NCBI GenBank assembly: GCA_036873135.1
Contig: JAPTYO010000015.1
Location: 10,147,683 to 10,211,682 of the forward strand
Direction of reading: 5' to 3'
Source: Clarkia xantiana subsp. parviflora
Taxonomy: Eukaryota > Streptophyta > Magnoliopsida > Myrtales > Onagraceae
DNA: 64,000 nucleotides
Of the stretch, positions 1 to 12,402 are shown one piece after another. The translations under genes and the position numbers were made by a program. The notes beneath the pieces are model-generated. The model had not been told where the DNA came from. It saw nothing but the letters and a program-made list of their open reading frames with translations, and searched no databases. Positions within the stretch are counted from its first letter, which is position 1. Each line of letters starts with the position of its first letter.

Positions 1-985
1 GATATATTTTCAACTTTAATAAAAATTAAAATATGGTAAACAATATATTTAACCTATTTCAGCCGAAACATGTTAACTTGGGGCCTAAGAAATTAATTTT
101 TTTACCTATTAATCTCAATTAGGATTCGACCGAAACACATGTATTGGAAATAAGTGGTCAAATTTCAAGATTAAATTTTAATAAGATCTACAATCCAATG
201 TTTGATTTTGATAAAAGTCACATTTTTCTTAAAGATCATGAACATTAAATTTTAATAAGAACATCATGAAAATTTTGGTACTTACAATTATAAAAATCAG
301 CAAAGCCCTACGCGGTATAGTCTCCACAACAAAGCCTCTGATTGATTCCTGGCAGGGACAGATATCCGGAGTGTTTTCTCAAAGCAAATTGGCACACCCT
401 TGGTGGTGTAGGTGGTTCGGCCGAAACTAGTATGTATTAGGGATGAGGGTTTTCTCTCAAATCACCACAAATGAGGATTTTGTGAATTACCCTAATAAAA
501 TCCCTAACACTCCCTATTTATAGGAGGAGCAAAGTGGACAAAAATCCACTTTGCCCCTTACATGTTTCGGCAGGCCTATGTAGTATAAGGGAGGCTCAGT
601 TTTGGGCTTCTCATGTCAATTGGGATGTGGGTCAAGCCCAATTTCCCTAATATGACATTTTCTAATTTCTCAGGTAACATATACATATTAATGGGCTTCC
701 ATTTACGGCGCCCAATCACTATATTCTAACATAAATTTTCATGATGTTCTTAGTAAAAATTTGATGTTCATGAAATTCAAGAAAAACGTGACTTTTATCA
801 AAATCAAACATTGGATTGTAGATCTTAGTAAAATTTGATCTTGAATTTTGACAACTTGTTTCCAATTAGTTTTTCGGCCGAACCCTAAGGAAATTGATAG
901 GTAAAATTTTTAATTCGGCCGAAATATACACATATAATATTGTTTACCATATTTTAATTTTTATTAAAGGTGACAATATATCTAT
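1..985. repeat. large inverted repeat around a copia LTR fragment
   Basis: The first ~285 bases, read on the minus strand, match ~735-985 on the plus strand. Both contain the AATATTGTTTACCATATT segment, the poly-T/A stretch after it, and the ATCAAAATCAAACATTGGAT segment. Both arms are the start of the internal region of the same copia family as the element at 5176. The spacer (~290-731) is a truncated copia LTR on the minus strand. The left arm may continue beyond the window. It could be two head-to-head insertions or a fold-back duplication; an assembly artefact is also possible. Confidence 0.7.
290..731 (-). mobile_element. truncated Ty1/copia LTR
   Basis: Read on the minus strand it starts TGTTAGAATA and follows the LTR at 28481-29075 through the TATA region and the CTCCACAGCAAAGCC segment, then stops after the GCGTAGGGC motif. 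It lacks roughly the last quarter of the LTR and runs straight into internal-region sequence. It is closer to the 28481 LTR than to the 5176/22371 pair, sharing for example the CATTTGTGGTGATTTGAGAG segment. The hairpin AAAGTGGA/TCCACTTT upstream of the TATA box is present. Confidence 0.8.
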
Positions 986-1374
986 AATTAGAAATATATG
1001 GATAGGTTCACATTAATACATAGAAATATATATAACTATCAATATATCTAGCTAATTTAGAGGGATAAAGATATTATTGATAAATTTAGTTACCTAAAAG
1101 ATTAAGAAAATATATTGTCAGTATATTTGTTTCCCTTTTAAAGATATTGACAATATATATATATTGTTGATTGATTTACATCTATAGATAAACTCTTGAC
1201 AATAAATATATATATATATATATATAGATGTGGTTGAAATTATATATATATATATATGCAATATTGGAAATTATTTTACATATTTAATAATTCTTGGAGG
1301 CTAAGTTAAGTTTTTAGTGGACTTTAAAACCCTACTTAGCCCACAAGATTTATTTCGGCCGAACCCTATGGGTT

Positions 1375-1650
1375 TAGTGGGCCGATCCAATTTGCAAAAC
1401 CGGATATGATTAAACCAAACCGTGTTTTCTTAATCGGTTCGACCTAGTCGGGTCGGGTCGAACCGGGGTAATTAAGTGGATCTAACCGAACCGGTTTTGA
1501 GTGTTGAAACGAAATCCTATTTTATTGAACCGGTTCAGACCGAACCAGATTTTGAATAAAACCGGACCGAACTCGAACCGGATTTATGGGACCGAACCGA
1601 ACCAGGTTGAACCGAAATTGACTGAACCGAATCGGATTTTTCAAAATCGA
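1375..1650. repeat. CCGAACCGG-rich degenerate repeat in copia leader
   Basis: Dense degenerate copies of ACCGAACCGG / CCGGTTCGG occupy this stretch. The equivalent part of copia A (about 6650-6905) has the same composition, so it was present in their common ancestor. No terminal repeats were found that would define it as a separate insertion. Confidence 0.6.
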
Positions 1651-2687
1651 ATTCCAGTCAATTAATAAAATAGGATGGTCAAGTTTTAAAATCAAAATAT
1701 TTTCGAACTTGAAATAGTCTACACAGTGCTTGAAGGTTTAAAAAATTTCACATTTTGATTAAACCTTAATGCCCAGTTTTGACTATGGGGAAAAATCTCG
1801 GAAATGCATGATTTAAGGACTGGATTAATTAGAGGGCTGAATTGCAATTGTTTACTTTTTATTACATATATTTATTAGAAGTGTTGTCTTGACTATGTCA
1901 AGCTAGCTGGATGTTGGGGGCAGAGCCCTTGTTAAATTTATGGTTTGCGCACTAGGACAGACATGTTGTGATGGTTTCGAAGGATTCATGTCTAGAAACA
2001 CGCTTGATTAATTGTAAGCATGAATTGCAAGTCAGCCCCTAATATTTTAAAATGTTTAAAAAAAAAGCCAGTCACCAAATATGCATATTTGATGCGAAAG
2101 TTTCATGTATGACACGTATGCTTGAATGTTGAGGATGTAGCTGCATGTTATAGTTTACTTAGAAAGTAGAATTATATATATGCTAGCATGATTTCTTCAG
2201 AACATTAGATGCATGACACGTATGCATGATGTATGGTTTGGATGATGAATTTGGCTTGCTATGATAATTTACTAGTGAAGTAAAATTGTATATGCATGCG
2301 TAAGTTCATCGGAAGATTTTTAAATTACAAAAGGGCCTTGGAAAAGCCAAGATCGAGTATGCTTATTTTAAAGTTCCCGTTCCGGTAATTTGCGAATAAA
2401 ACTGTTTTAAGAGACTGGTATATTGGATTGAAGACGACGGTAATGTGAACTCTTTCACGAACCCCCTTCCCTCGGTTTACTGGCGGTCGATTGGTTTAGA
2501 TGGCTGAGGAATCATTATTTGTCGTATTATATCTTAATAGATATCCGATGTATGCAATTCTCTCTCAAAATGTTATTGTCTTCCTGATTATGCATGACTA
2601 TCAATATTTCCGTATGAGTTGGTTGAATGAGTCCGATTCGACATTCCTCGCAATCTTGATGATATGAATTATGATGAATAAAATGAG

Positions 2688-3267
2688 TAGGGGTGAAACC
2701 AAAATCCGGTTGGTCCGAAAAACCGGTGAAAACCGAACCGGTCCGGACCGAAAAAACCGAATCCGCAATATGCGGTTTTGTTTATGGTCGGATTTTTTTA
2801 CTCTACTTCAGTTTTTCGGTCTGGTTCGGATTTTGAAATTTGAAGACCGTGGAGACCGAACCGACCGTTATGCTAATTAAATATATAAAATATATATTAT
2901 ATTTGTTGATATTAATTAACATAATTACTTAATTATGTTAATATAAATTGTAAAGTAGTCACTTATGAATATTATTTTTTCTATTTTTATTATGTAGTTT
3001 ATTTAATTATATTAATGAAAGTTATTTATCATTTCGATATGATATTTTCCATGAAAATGATGAGAATTTTAAATGGTAATTGTCAATATTGGATTTTCGG
3101 TTTAAACCGAAAACCGAACCGAAAAAACCATACTACCAATGGACGGTTTATTTATTCTAAAACGGTTTTTTGGTCGGATTTTTTTAAGGGAAAAAACCGA
3201 ACCGAAAATTTAGGTACCCGACCGAATTAAGCAAAAATCCGGTCTGACCGGTCCGGTTTCACCCCTA
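2688..3267 (+). mobile_element. hAT-type MITE, copy 1
   Basis: The termini are inverted: TAGGGGTGAAACC at the left and GGTTTCACCCCTA at the right. The 8-bp duplication AAAATGAG flanks it (2680-2687 and 3268-3275), as expected for the hAT superfamily. The empty site is seen in copia A near 7930-7960. Length is 580 bp. The subterminal parts are rich in CCGGTTCGG-type motifs and there is no transposase ORF. A second copy lies at 61240-61818 in the opposite orientation. Confidence 0.9.
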
Positions 3268-3853
3268 AAAATGAGTATGTGTTAAACTCTCTACTACAAT
3301 TCCGAAAAGCGGAGAGGACAACTATGGATGAATATAGTAGTCTGTATGATTTTGACAATGAGAGATGAATGTGATGATTTGTTTCCCCAAGAATGGGAGT
3401 ATGTTCTTTGATGATCTGAACGCGTATGTAGTGATACATTCAACCTTGGTCAAAAGGGGTTGAAGAAGACTTCAATTGCAACCAAACAATGTTACAACTT
3501 GGTATCCCTTTGCATTCGCCTAGGTGGAAGCAAGGATGCTAAAGCTAGAAATGTTTTAGTTGAATGTGAAGGTCTTCTCTCTTTCCATGGATGCTGGTGT
3601 AAAAGCCGCTTGAGACCTTCGCGATGAAAGGTCAACATGGAAAAGATGTATATGGTTGTCTGACGTTGACGGGACTCATTTACCATGAGTCTAGTCAAGT
3701 AAAGTAACCACAGCACTGAATGGACAACCTTCTCTGCTCATCACAGTGGTTCGAAAAAAATCCAACAATGATCCGCATATCATGAAGAGAACTGGACCGA
3801 TTAGTTCCTATACGATAATCCGGTGGGTTAAACCCTGTTGATAAAGTGCGTCC

Positions 3854-5175
3854 TGTCAGACCTAAACCTAACCTAAGGCGATTAAAAGTTTTGAAAAAAC
3901 GCATGGAAATTTTTTTAAAGTGTCGTCATTAGCTAATTACGGCTAACTCGAAACCTAAATTACATAAGCGAATAACGAATTAAACACCTAGGCATAAAAT
4001 CGGTATGCGATCCAGCATTTGAGTTCGGGGGGTTCTGTTACGAAAAATAAATATCTTTTCTAATCGCACCCTTTCGGTACTTAATTAACCTATTTGCCAA
4101 TTTTAAATTTTAAACATGCATTACGTCAAATTAATCTAACGTTATCAAAAACTAAACAACTTTTTACGCGAAAACTATTATTAATGACAAATCTAAACCT
4201 TAAAAAACTATTAAGCATCTAAAACTCCCAATTGAGATAAAACCTAATCGAAACTAAACTAAACATGCTTAAAATCATGATACAATTTAACGATTATATA
4301 TTATCACATATTTACAAAACATGCTATCTAATTAGATTTATATTTTAATTACCTCTCTAACATGATATAATGATAATAATAATAGTAACAATAATAATAA
4401 TAACGATAGAAATATATAATAATAATAATAAATAAAAAAACAAAACAAAAAGCGTGAACTCACCTCCAGATCAGGAGCACACCAGTAGATCGACGTTGGG
4501 ATCAGCAAGGGCAGGGGTGACGGCACCGGCGGGACGAACTGCTGCGATGGTGGCTGGTGGAACGAACTGGCGCGGCGGCAGGACAAGCTGAAATTGGCAG
4601 CAACAACGGCGGGATGGTGGTCGTTAGGACAGCAGCGGGCGACCGGCACGAACTCCGGCGGTGGGTGGTGGCGACACAGTGGTAGCTGGGCACGCAGAGG
4701 TCGACGATGGCACCGGCGATTCAGAAACAGCAGCAGCGGAACGTGGATCTGGCTGGTTGACCAGAACTCAGCAACGGCGGCAGAAGGCGACTGGTGGACC
4801 TGGCAGGCGAGTAATGGGCGGAGGTCCGACGCGTCGGCCCGGCGAACAGGTGGCTGACCGGCGGCGGAATCCTTGGTTTAGGAGGCACCGGTAATGGCTG
4901 CAGGGATGGCGTGAAAAATAAAAAGAAATTGCACGTTTTTCGAAAAAAAATGGTATTTTTATTCTGATTTTTTTTTCATGTCTAATTTTGTGTGGTGTTA
5001 CATTGATACTAGGGACTATTTATAGCTAAATTGACATCCAAAACTTAGGAAATAAATATCACCTCAATATACACCCCTATAATTCCGAAAAATTATGCAT
5101 ATATATATTTATGAATATTACCATAAATATATATTATATATTTTCTGAGTATTACATATGATTAAATGCATATAT
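3854..5175 (-). mobile_element. solo LTR (gypsy-like), part 1
   Basis: With 22961-23092 this forms one minus-strand LTR of about 1.45 kb, beginning TGAAACACCTAATTT and ending CTGACA (TG...CA). The outer copia flanks it with near-matching 5-bp duplications, CGTCC (3849-3853) and CGTTC (23093-23097). It holds an AAT-rich microsatellite (4373-4440), a GC-rich stretch (4480-4890) and a TATTTATA segment near 5016. ORFs here are short and GC-driven, and I do not read them as genes. No internal region of this element is present, hence solo. It is split by copia A at 5175/22961. Confidence 0.65.
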
Positions 5176-5778
5176 TGTAACCATATGGTAATGGGCGCCG
5201 TAATTGGTAGCCCATAATATGTATAGTTTACCTAATGAACTTGGGTAAACGTCACATTAGGGTAATTGGGCTAGACCCAAATCCCAATTGACATGGGAGG
5301 CCCAAAATTGGGCCTCCCCAAATACATAGGCCGGCCGAAATATGCAAGGAGGATAAAGTGGACTTTTGTCCACTTTACTCCTCCTATAAATAAGAGGTGT
5401 TAGGGGATTTTTAGGGTTAATCAAAATTCCCTCACAAGAGTGTTTTAGAGAGAAACCCCCACCCCCCATAACACCTAGTTCGGCCGAACCATATCCCTTA
5501 CCAATGGTGTGCCAAATTTCCTTTGAGAAAACTCTCCAGAGATCTGTCCCCGTGCCAAGAATCGATCAGAGGCTTTGCTGTGGAGCTTGCACCACGTAGG
5601 GCTTCTCTAACAAGAACCTCTACGGGTCCCGACCGGAGGATCGTGAACTCCCTCCAGATAAGATCTTGGGTCTACGGATCACCTTAAAGGTATGTGTGAA
5701 ACTTTCGCTGCTTAATTCCAATTACTAGCATGTACCTTGTTTTAAGTATCCATAGTGATTACTCCCCGTAATCTAATA
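5176..5778 (+). repeat. copia A 5' LTR
   Basis: It begins TGTAACCATATGG and ends CGTAATCTAATA, immediately before the PBS. It carries a TATA box with an upstream hairpin. Compared with the 3' LTR it keeps the full hairpin, of which one arm is deleted in the 3' copy. Confidence 0.9.
5355..5392 (+). promoter_or_regulatory. copia LTR core promoter: hairpin plus TATA box
   Basis: TATAAATA lies at 5385-5392. Eight bases upstream is a perfect inverted repeat AAAGTGGAC / GTCCACTTT (5355-5376) with a 4-base loop. The same arrangement occurs at 28661-28698 and, on the minus strand, in the 290-731 fragment. Promoter function is inferred from position and motif. Confidence 0.6.
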
Positions 5779-5779
5779 G

Positions 5780-5791
5780 TGGTATCAGAGC
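5780..5791 (+). other. primer binding site (initiator tRNA-Met)
   Basis: TGGTATCAGAGC directly follows the 5' LTR. It is the canonical plant copia PBS, complementary to the 3' end of initiator methionine tRNA. Confidence 0.95.
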
Positions 5792-6445
5792 CTGTGTTAG
5801 GAGTTCATGATTTTGATAAATTGATGTTCTTGGAAGTTTTAAATTTTCGTACCGAAATTTTAAAGGAAGGATTTTTAAATTTTAAATTTTGATTTATAAT
5901 GGTGGTCCGAAATTGTCATGATGTTCTTGGTTAATTTGATGTTCATGATCTTCAAGAAAAGATCAATATTTATCAAAATCAAACATTTGATTGTAGATCT
6001 TATTAAAAATTGATCTTAAAATTTGACCACCCAATTTTGTGTTTTGGCCGAAACCTTAGGTAATTTACAAGGTAAAATTTAAAATTTTTAAACATCAAGG
6101 GACAAAAATTTTGGCCACTATATTAAAAAAAATATTGTTTACTATATTTTAATTTTTTAATTAAGGTAACAATATCTATAATTGGGAACATTATGATAGA
6201 TTCACATTAATATATAGAAATATATATAACTATCAACATATCTAAATATTTAAATAGGGTTAGAGATATTATTGATAGATTTAGTTACCTAAAAGATTGA
6301 GAAAATATATTGTCAGTATATTTGTTACCGTATTTAAAATATTGACAATATATATATATATATATATATTATATTGTATCCAAATTTTACATATATATAT
6401 ATATTGTTGATTGATTTAATCTTATAGATAGAATATTGGCAATAA

Positions 6446-6488
<43 letters not shown>

Positions 6489-9400
6489 CTTGATTTGGCC
6501 GATATATATATTTAATATTGGAAATTATTTTATATAATTTATGTTACTTGGTGGTTAAGTTAATTATTTTTGGACTTTAAAACCCTACTTGGGCAACAAG
6601 TAAACATTTCGGCCCAAACTTTTGAAATTTTGATTATTGGGCCGATCCAATATGTCAAACCGGGACGGACTTAAATCGAACCAGGTTTTCTCAATCGGTT
6701 CGACCTAATCGGGTCGGGTCGAACCGGTAATTAAGTTGATCTAACCGAACCGGTTTTGTGTGTTGAACCGAACCCTATTTTATTAGACCGGTTCGGACCG
6801 AACCAAAATTTAAAATTTAAAACCGGACCGGATTTGCCGGACCGGGCAGAACCGGATTTTCTGAACTTGACCGAACCGAACCGAAATTGACTGAACCGAA
6901 ATGTTTTTCGAAACCAAATTCAAGTCAATTAAATAAAATAGGGTGGTCAAATTTTAAAATCCAAATGTTGTTGAACCTGTAAATGGACTACACAGTGCTC
7001 ATAGGGTTGCTAATCTTTATGCCGAGTTTCAATTATGGGGATGGATCTCGGAGATACATGTTTTTGACTCTGGATTAATTAGAGGGCTGAATTGCAATTG
7101 TTTATTATTCTATATATATCAATTCATGATTATTAATGTTTTCTTGACTCAGTCAAGCTAGCTGGATATTGCATGTTGTGGGCGGAGCCCTGGTTAAATA
7201 TATGGAATGCGCACTAGGATAGACATGTTGTGATGGTTGGAAATTCCTAGGATTCATGTCTAGAATGTTGCGTAATTGAATATAAGCAAGAATTGCAAAT
7301 CAGCCCCTAATGTTTAAAATTATTTTAAAGCCGAAAACCAGTCGCCAAATATGTATGATTGTTGTGGAATTTTCATGTTTGACACGTATGCTAGAATGTT
7401 GAGGATGTAGTTGCATTTGATAATTTACTTGGAAGTAGATTTATGTATGCAAGCATGAGTTCCTCGGAACATAAGACGCATGACGCGTAAGCATGAGTGT
7501 GATTTATTTGATGAATGTTACTTGCGTATGATAATTTACATGGTTAGTAGAATTATATATGCATGAGTAAATTCATCGGAATATTTCCAAAATACAAAGG
7601 GCCTTGGGAAAGCCAAGATCGGGTATGGTTGTTTTAAAATTCCCGTTCCGGTAATTTGCGATTAAAACCGTTTTAAAAGACTGATCTATTGGATTGAAAA
7701 CGGCGATAATGTGAACTCTTTCACAGCCATCTTCCATTGGTTTACTGGTGCTCAGTTGGTTTTGATGACTAATGAATCATTATTTGTCGGATTCAATCTT
7801 AATAGATATCTGATGTATGCAATTCTTTCTTAAAATGTTATTGTCTACCTGATTTTTGCATCATCATCGATGTGTTAGTATGAATTGGTTGAATTAGTGC
7901 GATTCGACGCAATCTTGATAGTATGAATCATGATGAATAAAAGGAGTACGTGTTGAACTCTCTACGATTCCGAAAAGTGGAGAGGACAACTACAAATGAA
8001 TATGGTAGTCTGTATGATTTTGACAATGCGAAACGAATATAACAATTTGTTTTAACAAGAATAGGAGTAGGTTCTTTGATGATCTCAACGCGTATATGGT
8101 GATACATTCAACCTTTATAAAAGGGGTTGAAGAAGACTTCAATTACAACCAGGCAATGTTGCAGCTTAGTATCCCTTTGCATCCGCCTCGGTGGAAGCAA
8201 GGATGCAAAAGCTAAACGTTTCAGTTAAACGTGATGGACTTCTCTCTTTTCATGGATGTCGGCGTAAAACCCGCATCAGATCTTCAGAATGAAAGGTCAA
8301 CATGGAAATGATGTATATGGTTGTCTGATATTGACAGGACTCAATGACCTTGAGCCTAATCAAATATAGTAACCAAAGCAGTAAAAGGGAAACCTTCTCT
8401 GCTCACCATACTGGGTTCGAAAGAAATCAACCATGATCCGCATATTATAGAGAGAACTGGACCATAAAGGTCTTATACAATAATCCGTTGGGTTAAACCA
8501 TGTTGATAACGTGCGTCTCTGGTACACCACGTAGGTCATGTGTATGAAGCTATAAAACGTTTTATAGAGACACAGATCATTTGATGTATTTCACTCGTGA
8601 ATTACACAGATGTGATGTTCAACATGACTTAAAGTTCTCGACTATCTATGCGACAATCATGGATCGAATACGCGATAGTCAGATCAAGATCCCTACCATT
8701 GTCATTTATCGTTCGTTTAAGTTACTAAATTTTTTGTTATTTCGAGATTCAGATATATTGAATAAAGTAGTTTTCGTTCGATTCAAAATGTAATCTACTT
8801 GTCAAAATTAATCGACCCGGTTAAGAGGGATCGATCCGAAATGAAATTTCGGCAAGTAAAAGTGGTCGAATAAAACGAAACGATTCACGTACTCCGTCAT
8901 CTCAGTCAGAAAACTTGAACTTAACATACACATCAATTGCGTTGCTAGATCGAAAGATTTAGTATTTCTTAATTATTAGTACTCAATTAAATGAAATAAT
9001 CTGTAATGTTGATCATGCGCGAAACCGATTGGATCAAATTGAATTAAGTTCAGAAATGAAACGATTTGACCGAAGGTTAAACAAGGGTAAATAGCGTCTC
9101 GCGCAAGTGGACCTTGAAAGAGGAACACATCATTTCAAAATATGAGTTTTATACAAAAGTGTTTAAAATGATAATGTGCTGAATTTTCGTTTGCATTCCT
9201 TCGAAAATAACTTATTGATAACATTTACATCCGTAGGAAGTAGGCTTCGAAAGCTACTACGACCTTGTAAAAGTATCGACTGACGTATAAGGTGAAAACC
9301 TGAAATGCTCAGTTCGGAGATGGGATAAAATCTCTGAAATAAGTTAGCAAACGAAGAAGGATGAACTCCGTTACACGATTTTTCTTCCGTAGGCCTTGAA

Positions 9401-10480
9401 CGATAAGTCAGGCTAAGTATTCAAATCAAAAGACACACTTCTATAAGCATAGTTTGTAAACATATATGTTGTAGTCATTTCGTCACACGTTCCCCTATGG
9501 GATGATGAGAAAATGATTCACATTAATGTAAAACTATGTTCCATTGTAATCGGTAAGACACGCCGCCATAAAAGCTGAAGAATGATAATGAGCTACTCAT
9601 ATCATCATGCGGCATTAATTTGCGCATTAAACACGTATTTAGGAAAGAGTATGTTACTACTCTTTGAAAATACATGTTTACAGCTTAAAGACATGGTATA
9701 GTGGTCGAACATATGACATTACATACTTGAGGACAAATTTTCCAGTGCATTGACAGTTCAGAATAATGATTCTTGATCAAACAGAAGAGGATATTACTAA
9801 CATCAGGTCCCACTTAATTCGAGTGGGAGAGAAATGAACCAGCAACTCATGTGAATGACATGGTAAATGATAATGGGAACATTTTCATTATAAATCCAGT
9901 GGAAGATCTAAACACCTACCACAAGTAGTCACTGTTGCTGTTTGGACGAATCAAGTAGAACCTGATTATCGTAATGCTAAACCGAGGATGCCACAACTAC
10001 CTCTACTACCCGTTGTTCCCAGTTGGAGTGATCCGACAAACTTGGTTCCAGATCCTAGTGATCAAGGAATTCATCTTGGAAGTAAAATTATGAGACCAAG
10101 AAGTCTTATAAGGAAAGTTGTCGGTTATGGTTAAAGCACTCCTCTTGTACCCAATAGAAGCGATGCTCCGATGAGAAGCATCATCTCGAGTGGGAGAATT
10201 GATCCCAATTGGAAGAAATGCTCCGATAAGAGGCATTATTCCGAGTGGGAGAGACGTTAAGACTCAAAGACGGGATAATCAAGCCTAGACGAAATTCAAA
10301 GGCATCGAGCTTCTCCAAAGAAGTATCCCATCTGGAAGAGTGATAACCTCACTCTATCGACAGTCGACATGCATTGGAAAGACCTCAAGTAGAGAAATGG
10401 AAGTAAATAATATATGAGAGAGATCGCCTGAATGAAAGCCATTAAAGTCAATAGTTGATTTACCTGCTAACCACGGGGAA
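5792..10480 (+). mobile_element. copia A long non-coding leader and degenerate pre-RT region
   Basis: This 4.7-kb stretch has no ORF longer than about 76 codons on the plus strand. It has AT microsatellites (about 6350-6377 and 6449-6484) and a CCGAACCGG-rich segment (6650-6905). Homology to the outer copia runs throughout: 735-3848, then 23098 onward. Near 9991-10140 it matches the PSGSG-type coding region upstream of RT seen at 24589-24828, but with stops. I see no gag zinc knuckle, protease or integrase DDE motif. TSD ATAAG of gypsy-1 is at 10481-10485. Confidence 0.7.
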
Positions 10481-10485
10481 ATAAG

Positions 10486-11201
10486 TGTTAGGTTCTAAGC
10501 TTTAGGTCAACGGGTCGTCGGCCTAAATCCTATTCCTCACTGGTGAACTAGCGGATCCTGTGCTTCCTGGGTTCGGTCGTTCCGTTCCTTTCCTTCTTCT
10601 CCCTTCGCCCTGCAAAAGGGGCAATATCAAGCACGGAGGGGGGGGGGGGGTGGTGCTTGATGAACCATCTCCGATGCCTAAGTCAGTATGTCTTCTCTAG
10701 AGAGATAAAGTTTAAAGTCTAGAGAGATGTCAGAGCTAAATTGCACAATTAGCCAAGATGATCAAATGAATGGTGAAAAGTTTGTATTTATAGGCAACAG
10801 TGTCATTAAGGTGGTTTAATGACATCGTTAACCTTTAAACACAATTAATTAGCCCTTGATCACATAATTAAATCCTTAAAGCACGAAGAGGTTGGCGGGA
10901 ATAATCCAAGTGTGAGAGTCGGAAAATGGTACCGGGGCCCTTGGGGGTGGGGAGAAAATCCGACCCCCAAGGGTAGGGGTTGGGTGTGGCCACCCAACCC
11001 CTCCCAAGGGGAGGTCGGGTGTCGCCACCCGACCTCACTAGGTGAGTTCGTCGCGGTCCGAACGAGTATTTTAACCTCGTCCGGACCGTTGGTGTTTCGG
11101 CGGGGTATTTGGGTCGAAGTTTCGATTTATAAACGTTAAAGGGGTGATCAAAATAAAACGATTCGGAAGTCAACGGGTTCAAATTGGGCGTATATCCATC
11201 A
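10486..11201 (-). repeat. gypsy-1 3' LTR
   Basis: It starts TGTTAGGTTCTAAGC and ends ATATCCATCA as written on the plus strand. It is 716 bp, about 110 bp shorter than its partner, which has additional palindromes. A run of 12 or so G residues lies near 10638. A minus-strand TATAAATA is at 10785-10792. Confidence 0.92.
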
Positions 11202-11220
11202 CATGCCCCCGAGTCAACCA
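11202..11220 (-). other. gypsy-1 polypurine tract
   Basis: Read on the minus strand this is GGTTGACTCGGGGGCATG, ending at the 3' LTR. The same purine-rich ACTCGGGGGCA core precedes the LTRs of gypsy-5 and, in variant form, of gypsy-4 and the LARD. Confidence 0.85.
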
Positions 11221-11992
11221 ATGGCCTGACCCTTGATTGACTCTATTTTAGGATGGTATGACACGCGTAATTTAAAGCCGGGATTTTACCTCTTGTCGGC
11301 ATCCTTACTTACCCATGGGTGTGTGTCTCTGGCTCTGCCCCCTGTCTTATAAGATAGAGGAATTGCAAACGTTAGAATAGCACGGACACGTGTCCAAGCA
11401 CGTGTCCGTCTGAGATAATAAATCCAAAACTGTCACGGGCGTGTACTCGGAAAATATATGCACGTGTGAGGATGCAACATGAATACGGCTAAATGAGTCC
11501 ATGCTTCAATTTTATGACGAGGTAAGCCTATGTGGGAAAAATCATCGATTTTGGTCCAAGATTTTTTTTTTAAGTATAGGATATTTAAAAAACATGCCTA
11601 TAGGATATTAACTATGGTGGGAGTGAGTTTAACCGTGGTTAATGGGAACTAGGGGTATCAGTTTTTAAATCTGACCCTTAAATTTTTCCTTTCCAGAAAT
11701 CAACGGTGTCGACTTAGCGGCTTTGGAAAAAACCCTACTCCCTTTTGCTATAAAAAGGGGTAAGTGATTACCTCATTCTTGTTGTCCTTTTCTCTTTTTT
11801 CTTTTTGGCGGTAGGATTCTTAGTTGGATTCACTTCTCGGTACGCGTGTCGCATTGAGGTACGTGCCTTTTCCTTTGTGTAAGCGTTGCTTTCGGGGGAC
11901 ATAATCCTACTTCCCCCTTGATTGTTTCTTTACTTGTCTCGTTTCTTGATTTGTGGGTCTTCATGGCGATATGGTCCTGTTTGGTTCATCCT
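11221..11992. mobile_element. gypsy-1 internal non-coding segment
   Basis: The stretch lies between the PPT and the antisense ORF region. Up to about 11640 it is similar to 60626-61000 of gypsy-5, including the GGCCTATGTGGG and ATGCCTATAGGAT segments. No gene was recognised. Confidence 0.6.
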
Positions 11993-12290
11993 CTTGCCCC
12001 CGTGTTTCTGCTTACTAGCGCGTGGGGTCTTCTTACAATGTGGTTATGACTATTTCCCTTTATCCCCTGCCTCTGCTCGTTGGCCCGTGGGGTCTCTCTA
12101 TACTGGGGTTATAATTATCTCTCCTTGCCCCTGCCTCTGCTTATTGGCCAGCGGGGTCTCTCTATGATGGGGTTATAATTATCTCTCCTTGCCCCCCTGC
12201 CTCTGCTTATTGGCCAGTGGGGTCTCTCTATGATGGGGTTATAACTATCTCCCCTTGCCCCCTGCCTCTGCTTGTTGGCCTGTGGGGTCT
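11993..12290. repeat. minisatellite, ~64-bp unit, 4-5 copies
   Basis: The unit contains CTGCCTCTGCTTATTGGCCA, GTGGGGTCTCTCTAT and GGGGTTATAATTATCTC. The two middle copies are nearly identical and the outer ones diverge. It lies upstream of the antisense ORF and could be part of its 5' region. Confidence 0.8.
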
Positions 12291-12402
12291 TCCCATATCA
12301 TCTTTCTATTCTTACCTTTTGACTTTGTATTCGTCGTTTTAGGAAAATGAGTTTCATCTTGTCTCTACTGTCCCTTTTCTGTTTTTCTTGGGCTAAGTTT
12401 GC

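Larger units (their letters stand above)
732..3848 (+). mobile_element. outer copia element, 5' internal (leader) region
   Basis: This stretch is collinear with 5930-8500 of copia A, which identifies it as copia internal sequence. It has no long ORF. It contains AT microsatellites (about 1206-1257) and a CCGAACCGG-rich segment (about 1375-1650), both also present in copia A. It is interrupted by a hAT MITE (2688-3267). Homology stops at 3848, where a solo LTR begins; the element resumes at 23098. A matching plus-strand 5' LTR is missing, and a minus-strand LTR fragment stands in its place. Confidence 0.7.

Noticed and set aside
4338..4894. GC-rich overlapping ORFs on both strands
   Set aside because: They lie in the solo LTR, are biased by GC content and an AAT microsatellite, and show no domain.
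10868..11221. 117-codon minus-strand ORF and its 75-codon antisense partner
   Set aside because: Both lie inside the gypsy-1 LTR and PPT; a similar frame appears in the other LTR copies only because the DNA is homologous.
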